Assembly: GCF_000243255.1 (NCBI RefSeq)
Contig: NZ_CM001436.1
Span: 124,692 to 188,691, forward strand
From: Methanoplanus limicola DSM 2279
GTDB lineage: Archaea; Halobacteriota; Methanomicrobia; Methanomicrobiales; Methanomicrobiaceae
Length of the DNA: 64,000 bases
Direction of reading: 5' to 3'
A program made the position numbers and the translations under genes. Shown here piece by piece: positions 27,752 through 36,048 of the stretch; the stretch's first letter is position 1; each line of letters opens with the position of its first letter. The notes below the pieces were generated by a model. That model had not been told where the DNA came from and did no database searches. It saw only the letters and a list, made by a program, of their open reading frames with translations.

Positions 27752-29074
27752 TCAGTATGGATAGAATATAAAAAATAACAGGCAGAATACAAAAAATATC
27801 CAGGTCAGTTTTGGAATCTCTGCATATCTGCCGGATGCGACCTTAAATAACGGATATAACACAAATCCGCTGCAAAGGCCAACTCCGATATTGTATGTAA
27901 AGCTTAAGAGGACAATGACGGATAAGGCAGGTATCATCTCAGTATAATCGCTGAAATTGATCTTTTTTATGGGTGACAGCATCATCAGTCCGACCATAAC
28001 CATCGCAGGGCCGGTTGCTGCGGCAGGTATGGCAGAGAATAGCGGCGATAAGAAGAGGCCGATTCCAAAAAGACCTGCGACAACAACTGCCACAAGACCT
28101 GTCCTTCCACCTGCTGCAATCCCGGCGGCAGATTCCATAAATACACCGCTTGTTGTTGTCCCGGATATCCCGGCTATGACACTTGCAATGCCATCCGCAA
28201 GAAAGGGTTTTTCGATCTCAGGGAGATTTCCTTCATCATCAAGAAAACCTGCCTGTTCGGAGACTCCGATGATACCACCCATGGTATCAAGGAAGTCCAT
28301 GGTAAACATGGTCAGGACAACGGCAAAAAATCCCCAGGTAAAGACACCCATAATGTCGAGCTGAAGAAAAATGGGGGATATGTCCGGGGGCATGCTGAAT
28401 AGAGCCTCCGGTGGAGCAAAGATTCCGGCAGAAAAACCGATGAGTGAAGTGACAAGAATTCCGATAAGAATCGAGCCGCTGACATTCCGTGCATAAAGCA
28501 CTGCAATTAAGATAAAACCAAATACTGCCAGCATAACTGCCGGATTGCCAAGATTACCTACGTGAACGGGAGCACCCGCTGTGCCGGCCTCCACAATCCC
28601 GGAATTAACAAGCCCGACAAAGGTGATAAAAAGCCCTATTCCGGCGGCAAAACTATATTTCAGACTTTCCGGGACAGCCTCACACATAAGTTTTCTGCCG
28701 CCCGCCAGTGTCAGCGCTGTAAGCATTATTCCGCTTACAAATACCGCACCGATTGCCGTCTGCCAGGGATATCCAAGAACGCCGCAGACAGTGTATGCCA
28801 CAAAGGCATTCTCACCCATATATGGTGCAACTGCAAAAGGGCGGTTTGCATAAAGACCCATTATCAGGGTGCCTGTGACTGCCGTAATTATAGTCGCAAC
28901 CATTGAAGGGCCAAAAGGAATTCCGGCGGCCATTAGTATTGCAGGATTTACAACAATTATATATGCCATTGTCATGAAAGTGGCAAGGCCTGCGAAGAAC
29001 TCTCTTCTGATGGTTGTCCCTGATTCTTTGATTCTGAAGAATCTGGTGATGGTATTTTGTAAACCGGAAAACAT
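27752..29074 (-). CDS. NCS2/AzgA-type purine (adenine/guanine/hypoxanthine) permease
   Basis: A 440-residue membrane protein with 12-14 hydrophobic segments. RREFFAGLATFMTMAYIIVVNP and APYMGENAFVAYTV at the N-terminus, TMDFLDTMGGIIGVSEQAG, and the second-repeat GTTTSGVFMESAAGIAAGGRTG are signatures of the AzgA-like branch of the NCS2 family, proton-coupled nucleobase importers. Specificity among purines cannot be read from sequence. It is monocistronic and convergent with the HEPN gene. Confidence 0.92.
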   Translation of the reverse strand: MFSGLQNTITRFFRIKESGTTIRREFFAGLATFMTMAYIIVVNPAILMAAGIPFGPSMVATIITAVTGTLIMGLYANRPFAVAPYMGENAFVAYTVCGVLGYPWQTAIGAVFVSGIMLTALTLAGGRKLMCEAVPESLKYSFAAGIGLFITFVGLVNSGIVEAGTAGAPVHVGNLGNPAVMLAVFGFILIAVLYARNVSGSILIGILVTSLIGFSAGIFAPPEALFSMPPDISPIFLQLDIMGVFTWGFFAVVLTMFTMDFLDTMGGIIGVSEQAGFLDDEGNLPEIEKPFLADGIASVIAGISGTTTSGVFMESAAGIAAGGRTGLVAVVVAGLFGIGLFLSPLFSAIPAAATGPAMVMVGLMMLSPIKKINFSDYTEMIPALSVIVLLSFTYNIGVGLCSGFVLYPLFKVASGRYAEIPKLTWIFFVFCLLFFIFYPY

Positions 29075-29258
29075 TCTGATTAATTATTTAGGATTTAAAG
29101 TAAAAAAAATTGTTTAAACGAGATCCGGATATTAAGGAGAAAATCTGGACTATAATGACTCATTTTATGCCGGAATTCACATTCCTGCCGTAATATATTA
29201 TAATGCAGAACTTTCCGGAGAATTCCGGCAGGTAAATTCCGCCGCCCCTGTAACAGAC

Positions 29259-29879
29259 TCAGGGAATAATCTCAGCCAGAATTTTCCTGCAGGTGCAGTG
29301 ATTCCCAAGGTGACATATGGCAATCCTTCTGCAGATAAACTCTTCCGGCATCTCAGGGAGATCTTTAAGCCTGCTGATATCACCGTGACCTATGGTTATA
29401 TGCGGTGAGAAGTTTTCTCCGGTTGATTCATTAATATATGAACCCGAGTAACTGACCGTAAATTCAGTAATCTCCTCAGTTCTGTCACTGTAAACCATAT
29501 CAGAGCTGACACATTTAAGGTATCTTTCAGCAATTGCTGCAATTTCATTCTGAAGGTTAAGGATTTTTTCATCTCTTCTTATATCAGCACCGGATACTGT
29601 TGTCCCGGAGTCGGTCTCTATAACGGCAAAGCCTGAAAATGATGCACTATAAGGAAGAAACCGGTCTGAAAATACTGAAATTGCCTCTTTTAGCGGCTCA
29701 ATATCATCATGGCTGATGCCGCCCATAAGCAGAGAGATATGCGGCAGGCAGTCATCTGAATTTAACTGAATTGATCTGTCGCCGGAATTGTCAGTCAGTT
29801 TCTGATTATAAGAGATAATTTTCCTGGAAATTTCATCCGGAGGAAGGAGGACTATATCAATTGCAATGTTTTCTGTCAT
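29259..29879 (-). CDS. 2H phosphoesterase superfamily protein (2'-5' RNA ligase-like)
   Basis: A 206-residue protein with the two H-x-T/S catalytic motifs of the 2H superfamily: HIS at residue 47 (PHISLLMGG) and HIT at residue 160 (PHITIGHG), about 113 residues apart. Members hydrolyse 2',3'-cyclic phosphates or join tRNA halves through 2'-5' links. The middle region is diverged, so substrate is not assigned. It stands alone. Copy A of a dispersed palindromic repeat lies about 85 bases upstream of its start. Confidence 0.85.
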   Translation of the reverse strand: MTENIAIDIVLLPPDEISRKIISYNQKLTDNSGDRSIQLNSDDCLPHISLLMGGISHDDIEPLKEAISVFSDRFLPYSASFSGFAVIETDSGTTVSGADIRRDEKILNLQNEIAAIAERYLKCVSSDMVYSDRTEEITEFTVSYSGSYINESTGENFSPHITIGHGDISRLKDLPEMPEEFICRRIAICHLGNHCTCRKILAEIIP

Positions 29880-29963
29880 AGCATCTACACCTTAAATCTG
29901 TACAGAATGACATCCGGCATTATTTATAAATAGCCATAACTCCGGCAGTTATCTTTTAAAAAA

Positions 29964-30025
29964 AGTCACCCATGAACCAGCCGGTCCACAGATGATGAAT
30001 GAAACAGTGTATTGTTTCATAGGAG
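29964..30025 (+). repeat. Dispersed double-palindrome element, copy A
   Basis: About 62 bases that recur at 41280 and, inverted, at 45783. Two dyads: GAACCAGCCGGTCC (imperfect here) and TGAAACAGTGTATTGTTTCA, joined by CACAGATGATGAA. It lies between two leftward genes and encodes no protein. Confidence 0.85.
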
Positions 30026-30121
30026 ATGCAGTAAAATGACGGATAACTGCAGAATGTATTTTTCGTGAACTACCTCTGGGCTAAAGACCAAGGGGATTTA
30101 TGCTAAACTTTTTAAATCAGC

Positions 30122-30658
30122 TCAGCCTATGAATTTCTCAAACCTCTCTTCAGATGCTCCACATATCGGGCATTTTTCCGGCGGGGAATTCCCTGCAGAG
30201 AGATAGCCGCAGACCCTGCACCTGAAGACAGGATATTTTAATTTCATAATTTCCGGAATATTTCGGTTATCCTCACCCGGAAAGTTCCCCTCCTCCGACT
30301 CTTTCACCTGTAATCTTCTGTCAGGAATTATACTGACATCCTTTTTCCCGGAAGCTACATCCTCTGAGACATAAAGGCCGCAGTAGCAGCATCCAAACTC
30401 CCTGATGTCCTCATCGCGGTAATCACAGGGGCAGACTATATCAAAATTATCTTCTATCGGCCCGATTACAAGGCGGCAGGGGCACGCCTCATGGCCATAT
30501 CGTTCTTTATTAATCAGCAGGCCGTTTATCAGGTCCATAGTGAACTTTTTATCCGGATTGAGAAAAATACCGCTGACATTTGCATAAGATTTAATTTCAT
30601 TATATTTCCGGAGAAGAACAGAACTGCTTTCGGGATTGTCATCAGAGTTATCATTCAT
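30122..30658 (-). CDS. Ferredoxin-thioredoxin-reductase-like disulfide reductase with C-terminal rubredoxin domain
   Basis: A 178-residue protein. The first part has the catalytic-subunit pattern of ferredoxin:thioredoxin reductase: EACPCRLVIG, DIVCPCDYRD and GCCYCGLYVSEDV, supplying the 4Fe-4S ligands and redox cysteines. A linker leads to a rubredoxin-like domain with CRVCGYL and CPICGASEERF. The same FTR-rubredoxin fusion in Methanosarcina was described as a ferredoxin:disulfide reductase. It overlaps the upstream glutaredoxin gene by 4 bases, implying that it reduces that partner. No separate FTR variable subunit is present. Confidence 0.88.
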   Translation of the reverse strand: MNDNSDDNPESSSVLLRKYNEIKSYANVSGIFLNPDKKFTMDLINGLLINKERYGHEACPCRLVIGPIEDNFDIVCPCDYRDEDIREFGCCYCGLYVSEDVASGKKDVSIIPDRRLQVKESEEGNFPGEDNRNIPEIMKLKYPVFRCRVCGYLSAGNSPPEKCPICGASEERFEKFIG

Positions 30659-30936
30659 AGCCCAAGCGCCTCCGATATTTCATCCAGTCTTGAGCCGACT
30701 ATAACTTTATCGCCATTAATGACAATTGTCGGGAAAGAACCGGCCGGATTGAATCTTTTAACGTCTTCATAGATCTCAGAGAGTTTCTTTTCTTCAAGAA
30801 GATCAACAAAGAGATAATCAAATGCAATGCCTGAATCTGTTAAAAATTCCTTCGTCCTTTTGCAGTGCCCGCAGGTGCTTAAGGCATACAGTTTTACATC
30901 CCCTGCATCTCTCCCGTCAACATGAAGCCATTTCAT
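30655..30936 (-). CDS. Glutaredoxin-like protein
   Basis: A 93-residue thioredoxin-fold protein with C22-G-H-C25 in LYALSTCGHCKRTKEF and the cis-proline region GSFPTIVINGDKVIVG. Such small glutaredoxins serve as dithiol carriers in methanogens that lack glutathione. GAGGTGAG ends about 8 bases before ATG 30936. Its stop overlaps the start of the ferredoxin:disulfide reductase gene, so the two are likely a redox pair. Confidence 0.9.
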   Translation of the reverse strand: MKWLHVDGRDAGDVKLYALSTCGHCKRTKEFLTDSGIAFDYLFVDLLEEKKLSEIYEDVKRFNPAGSFPTIVINGDKVIVGSRLDEISEALGL

Positions 30937-31018
30937 TTATTCTCACCTCATCAGTGAAACCATCATTTAATTTATTCACAGAATAATCTTTTCCAGATAA
31001 ACCTGAAAATACATCAGT

Positions 31019-32153
31019 GAGAATTTCGAAAAACCCCCTTAAAAAGTACTTTACCTTCTTAGAACCTATAATTATTATGAGTTCCTTTGCCAATTTTGCT
31101 TTGAAGAATGAGTATAAACAGAAAATTTCAAAAGAAGACAAATTGGCCAAAGTAAATAATAAAATTGACTGGGAAAAATTTAGGCCCATTATTGCCCCAT
31201 TATATATGAACAAGATAGGGCTTGGTGGAAGGCCCAATTATGATGAAGTTCTGATGATCAAAATGCTTGTCCTTCAACAATGGTATAGCCTCAGCGATCC
31301 TGAATTAGAAAGGCAAACTTATGACAGACTTTCATTCAGAAACTTTTTGAATTATCCAGACAAAATTCCAGATCGCTCAACAATTTGGTTCTTTAGAGAA
31401 AGACTGGTAAAAGGCCAGATTATAGATAAAATATGGGATGAATTGCTAAGACAAATGAATAACAAAGGGCTTACTATCACTCGTGGGGTTATGCAGGATG
31501 CATCATTCATCACAGCAGACCCTGGTCATGCAAAGAAGGATAAACCAAGGGGTGATGAAGCACAAACACGAAGATCAAAAGATGGGGAATGGTCTAAAAA
31601 AGGCAATAAGTCATATTTTGGTTACAAATTGCACACATTAACGGATAAAGAAAATCAGCTTATCTATCGATTTACAACAACTATAGCCAATGTTCACGAT
31701 AGCAAAATAGATCTCTCAAAAGAAGGGGAGACAGTATATCGTGATAAAGGATACTTTGGAGTTAAACCAAATGCTTCAATGGATAAAACGATGAAGAGAG
31801 CAACAAGAAATCATCCATTGAAAGAAAAAGATAAGCGTAGAAATAGAGCAATTTCCCGAACAAGATCAATGGTGGAATTACCTTATGCTTTCATAAAGCG
31901 TATATTCCATGGAGGACATGTTTTACAAACTACAGTTGAAAGAGTGCACGCAAAAAATATGTTTTCTTGTTTTGTATATAATTTATTTCGACTTGATGGC
32001 TTATCGCGATAGTCCACAATAGCGACAGCTATAGAAAAAAATCTAAAATAACTCAAATATGAAGACTTTTTTAGCTTAAACTCCTAAATCATTGAGATAT
32101 TTGCAGAATATTTGGCATGATTTTGAAAAAATCAAGGGTTTTTAGATAATCTC
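31019..32153 (+). mobile_element. IS5-type insertion sequence, 1135 bp, intact
   Basis: Imperfect terminal inverted repeats: left GAGAATTTCGAAAAACCC (31019-31036) and right, read inward, GAGATTATCTAAAAACCC (32153-32136), 15 of 18 matching. Both ends are flanked by the 4-bp direct duplication CAGT (31015-31018 and 32154-32157), so the target was CAGT and insertion was simple and fairly recent. One full transposase gene lies inside. Confidence 0.92.
31077..32012 (+). CDS. IS5 family transposase (DDE)
   Basis: A 311-residue transposase. The N-terminal DUF772-type segment (GRPNYDEVLMIKMLVLQQWYSLSD, DRLSFRNFL, PDRSTIWFFRERL) is followed by the DDE core: QDASFITADPGH (first Asp), YRDKGYFGVKP (second Asp) and SRTRSMVELPYAFIKRIF (Glu). 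ATG 31077 is chosen over the longer frame from 31017, which would begin outside the left terminal repeat. The gene is uninterrupted, so the element may be active. Base use is more AT-rich than the genes to its left. Confidence 0.93.
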   Translation: MSSFANFALKNEYKQKISKEDKLAKVNNKIDWEKFRPIIAPLYMNKIGLGGRPNYDEVLMIKMLVLQQWYSLSDPELERQTYDRLSFRNFLNYPDKIPDRSTIWFFRERLVKGQIIDKIWDELLRQMNNKGLTITRGVMQDASFITADPGHAKKDKPRGDEAQTRRSKDGEWSKKGNKSYFGYKLHTLTDKENQLIYRFTTTIANVHDSKIDLSKEGETVYRDKGYFGVKPNASMDKTMKRATRNHPLKEKDKRRNRAISRTRSMVELPYAFIKRIFHGGHVLQTTVERVHAKNMFSCFVYNLFRLDGLSR

Positions 32154-32347
32154 CAGTATAATTTCACATCAGATATACATAATTTCTGCAGAAAATCAGA
32201 AAATAATAAAAATAAAGATAAATTCCGGTTATTTGAATAACTCAAAAGATCGTTATAAAGAATAATGAATATCTAAAATAAGAAAATAATATTTATAACA
32301 GGTTTTCAGTCCGGCAGAGATGGAAACCATAACTGCAAAGCACAACT

Positions 32348-32357
32348 TTAAATAAGA
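32348..32357 (+). promoter_or_regulatory. TATA box of the eight-PAS regulator (leaderless)
   Basis: TTTAAATAAG lies 22-31 bases before ATG 32379, which places transcription start at or next to the start codon. No ribosome site is present. Confidence 0.6.
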
Positions 32358-32378
32358 TACATTAATTATAATGCATTG

Positions 32379-35300
32379 ATGCCCTCTGAAGAGGAGACCC
32401 TTGAGAAGATTCTCAAAATAATCCGGTTTAAGAGCAAAGGAATGACAATTACCGAATTGTCACGCCAGACGGGGATACACAGGAACTCTATTGCAAAATA
32501 TCTCCAGATATTATTAGCATCAGGCAAAGTGGATATTCAGTTAATTGGAAATGCAAAGATATACACCATTGCAAAAAGAGTTCCTATTTCATCAATGATG
32601 GACTGCACAACAGACCTGATCCTCATAATTAACAAAGAAAAGAAAATTGTAAATGTAAATACTAATTTCCTCGATTTTTTTGGCCATAAAAAAGACGAAC
32701 TCTTCCTTGAAAAATATGACAGGATTGAAAACCCGATACTGGAAAATAAAGAAATTACAGAACTGATTTCAAAAGGCATAGAAGACGGTGAAAAAGCAGC
32801 GCTTGAAATTATTCTGGAATATAAAAGCAGAGAATATGATTTTTATATTAATATCATTTCAATGGTCCTTGATGGTGGGGGAAAAGGAATATTACTCAGA
32901 ATCCAGGATTTTACAGAATCAATGATTGCAGAGAGAGCAATTCTTGAGAGTGAACAGAAATTCAGAAATGTCTTTAACTTCGCTTTTGATTCAATATTCC
33001 TCTATAGAATAAATGAAGACAAAATTATCGGTGATTTGATAGAGGTAAATGACAGAGCCATTGAAAATCTTAACTACGAACCCGGAGAAATGCCTCATTT
33101 ACCGGCATGTAAAATAATAGAACCTGAAAACTGGGATATCTCAACACAGCTTGAACAAAACCTCGCTGAAAATTACAACTCGATATTTGACGGTTCATTA
33201 ATCCGCAGCGACGGAAAAAAAATTCCTGTGGAAATAAGCAGCCAGATATTTCTTCTGAATAATAATCTGGTTGTTCTTTTTATTGTAAGGGATATTACAA
33301 GATGGAAGAAAGCTCAGAAATGTCTTGAATTAAGTGAAGAAAGATACCGCAAAATTCTGGAAACACAATCAGAGTTCATCTGCCGCCAGTACCCTGACGG
33401 AACCTTCAGTTATGTAAATGATGCTTTCTGCCGGTTCTGCAATAAAAAAAGAGAAGAAATAATCGGTAACAGAAACATACTGGAGATATTTCCGGAAGAT
33501 AAAAAAATAATAAAAGACTGCCTGAAGAAAATTGATAAAAACAACAATACAGTAGAATTTGAACAGAGAATAATCTCAGATACAGGAAAAGATATATGGC
33601 TCCAGTGGCGCACACAGGTGATATTTAACGAAGAATCAGAAATTATTGAATATCAGTCTGTTGCAAGGGATATTACTGATAACAAAAAAGCAGAACTTTC
33701 GTTACAGATCAGTGAAGAGACAGCGAGAATACTGCTTGATGAGAATGCAACAGCCTCAATACTATTGGATACTAATGGAAATATCCTTGACCACAACAGA
33801 AAAATATTTGAATATTTCAGTATCGCCATAAAAAATAATATCAGCAAAAATAAAAGCAGTAACTCAGAAGGCAGTAATGACATTGAAGATAACAGTGACA
33901 GTATAAATAAGGATGATAACCGTGCATCACTAATTGGTAAAAACTTTACTGAAATTATATCAAAGGAAGAGTCTGAGGACATAAGACAGATATTCAATGC
34001 TGTTAAAGATAAAAAAATTCAGGGAACTATTAAGAGCAAATACGAAAATGACGTATTTGAATACACTTATTATCCAATTCTGTCCAGCAGTTCTGAACTC
34101 ACAAAGATTGTAATTTTTAAGAACAATATCACAAAAGAAGAGAAAAATAAAGAGTATCTTCAGAACAGAATCAAAGTTCTTGGCGATATAATTCATTCCC
34201 TGCCGGATGCAACATTTGCGCTGAATACTGATAAAGAAGTTATTGCATGGAATAAAGGCATGGAAAAACTTACAGGAATCAGAAAAGATGAAACAGACAG
34301 AATAAATAAAAGATATTCTGAGATATTTTATGAAGGAAATGAAGAACTTCTCATAGAAAACCTACTGAATAATATTGAGAATTATAACGGAAGCCAAAAA
34401 TATCCTGAACCGCTATCCAGGAGATGTTTCTGCCCGAAATTAAACAGAGGACAGGGCGTAGACATTAAATGCAGTGCCTCTTACCTGTATGATGAAGAAG
34501 GAAAAATTTACGGCGCAATTGAAACAATAGCAGATTTAACCCGACTGAATAAGACCAGAGATGCATTAAGCAAGAGTGAAAGAAAATACTGGTCAATGAT
34601 TGAGGAGCACTCGGATATGATATGCAGGTTCTCATTTCCGGAAAGAAAAATTACTTTTGTAAACAGCTCTTTATGCTCACATTTTGGATTTGAGAAGAAG
34701 GAACTTATTGGAAAGGACATCTCAAATATATTCCCACAGAGTATATGTGAGAACATAAATAATATTCAGAATAATCCAGTACCAAAAATTGGTTCTTCAA
34801 ATTATGAAACCAGAATTGTTGACAGTACAAAGAAAACTTTCTGGCAGAAATGGACGATTAAACCGGTATTTAACAGAGAAAACTCTCTGGTTTCCTTTAA
34901 TTGTACTGGAAGAGACATCTCGCAAAAAAAAGAGTATGAATATGGAATCCAAAAATCCGGAGAAGACTACAGGCAATTTTTTGAAAATGCGGATTTTATT
35001 GTATTAAAAACTGATATTAACGGAAAAATACTCTATCTTAATAAATTTACAGAAAAGTATTTTGGCTACAATTATTATGAGATATACAACAAGTCCTTTT
35101 ATGATTATCTTGCTGCTGATAATTATGATATTAGAGCAGAAATTAAGAATTTATATGAAGAAATAGAGAATAAACCTGATAAGCAGTCCAGAACAGAATG
35201 CAGTATAATTAATTCAGGTGGGGAATCCATACCGGTAATCTTCTGTTTTAATAAAATATATGATATGAATGAAAAAAAAGATATACTCCTGATAACCGGC

Positions 35301-35921
35301 AAACCTTATGAAAATAATAAATTTAAGAATAATTCAGACACTAAAAATAATAAAACAGAATCTCTAAAATCAGAATCACCAGACAAAGCAGAATTATCTG
35401 AAAATAAATTTATTATTAATATAAACCGTAACCGGAATAATTCAGAATTATTAAGATCTGCTACAACTGCGGATAATCTCTATGAAAAAAAAATTAAAAC
35501 TAAACATTACGATTCAGAATACGGTGATTTAAAAAATATAAAAAAGAACAACCCTGATAATTCAAAAGACGATAGTGAAGCAATAATTACTGTTGATCTT
35601 TATGGAAACATTGCTCTTATCAATGACAAAGCATGTGAATTAATAGGAATTTCAGAGAGTAATATAATTGGAAGAGATCTTTATTCCTGCTTTCCGGGGT
35701 ATATGCAGGATACAGCAAGAAAAATACATGAAAAAATATCCAATAGGAAAGAAACAAATCCGGCCTCTTTACTTGCACAGCATCCGGATGGAAATGGTAA
35801 CAAAAAAACAATATTATGGAATATAAACAAACCGATCAATAATTCAGGAAATGCAGAATCAATAATTTGGACCGGAAACAGATTAAAAAAGACACCACCA
35901 ATAATTTCAGAGCAAATTTAA
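32379..35921 (+). CDS. Winged-helix regulator with about eight PAS domains, no kinase domain
   Basis: A protein of 1180 residues. Residues 1-65 are a winged helix (SKGMTITELSRQTGIHRNS as helix-turn-helix), then RVPI at 67-70 and PAS 1. Further PAS domains follow at roughly 195-315, 320-440, 445-590, 600-735, 737-855, 858-970 and 1070-1170, several closing with the DIT-type motif (RDITRWKKA, RDITDNKKA, RDISQKKEY). There is no histidine kinase, GGDEF or receiver domain, so output is probably the DNA-binding head itself. No membrane segment, so the signal is cytoplasmic. The first 70 residues align without gaps with the regulators at 38205 and 53171. The repetitive Asn/Lys/Glu-rich linker (about 985-1065) is unusual. 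Confidence 0.9.
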   Translation: MPSEEETLEKILKIIRFKSKGMTITELSRQTGIHRNSIAKYLQILLASGKVDIQLIGNAKIYTIAKRVPISSMMDCTTDLILIINKEKKIVNVNTNFLDFFGHKKDELFLEKYDRIENPILENKEITELISKGIEDGEKAALEIILEYKSREYDFYINIISMVLDGGGKGILLRIQDFTESMIAERAILESEQKFRNVFNFAFDSIFLYRINEDKIIGDLIEVNDRAIENLNYEPGEMPHLPACKIIEPENWDISTQLEQNLAENYNSIFDGSLIRSDGKKIPVEISSQIFLLNNNLVVLFIVRDITRWKKAQKCLELSEERYRKILETQSEFICRQYPDGTFSYVNDAFCRFCNKKREEIIGNRNILEIFPEDKKIIKDCLKKIDKNNNTVEFEQRIISDTGKDIWLQWRTQVIFNEESEIIEYQSVARDITDNKKAELSLQISEETARILLDENATASILLDTNGNILDHNRKIFEYFSIAIKNNISKNKSSNSEGSNDIEDNSDSINKDDNRASLIGKNFTEIISKEESEDIRQIFNAVKDKKIQGTIKSKYENDVFEYTYYPILSSSSELTKIVIFKNNITKEEKNKEYLQNRIKVLGDIIHSLPDATFALNTDKEVIAWNKGMEKLTGIRKDETDRINKRYSEIFYEGNEELLIENLLNNIENYNGSQKYPEPLSRRCFCPKLNRGQGVDIKCSASYLYDEEGKIYGAIETIADLTRLNKTRDALSKSERKYWSMIEEHSDMICRFSFPERKITFVNSSLCSHFGFEKKELIGKDISNIFPQSICENINNIQNNPVPKIGSSNYETRIVDSTKKTFWQKWTIKPVFNRENSLVSFNCTGRDISQKKEYEYGIQKSGEDYRQFFENADFIVLKTDINGKILYLNKFTEKYFGYNYYEIYNKSFYDYLAADNYDIRAEIKNLYEEIENKPDKQSRTECSIINSGGESIPVIFCFNKIYDMNEKKDILLITGKPYENNKFKNNSDTKNNKTESLKSESPDKAELSENKFIININRNRNNSELLRSATTADNLYEKKIKTKHYDSEYGDLKNIKKNNPDNSKDDSEAIITVDLYGNIALINDKACELIGISESNIIGRDLYSCFPGYMQDTARKIHEKISNRKETNPASLLAQHPDGNGNKKTILWNINKPINNSGNAESIIWTGNRLKKTPPIISEQI

Positions 35922-36048
35922 ATAACCCAGAATCCACGTAATTATCAGTTTTAACTCCTTATCTCCTCATTCTGATGCACAGCATAGCTGTTTAGCAAAC
36001 CTTAATCATAGAACCTGCGGCAATTTCACAACTGGGGATTGAAAAGGG

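Noticed and set aside
30917-31237. 106-codon reverse frame across the left end of the insertion sequence
   Set aside because: It spans the IS boundary and is opposite the transposase start; composition is antisense-like.
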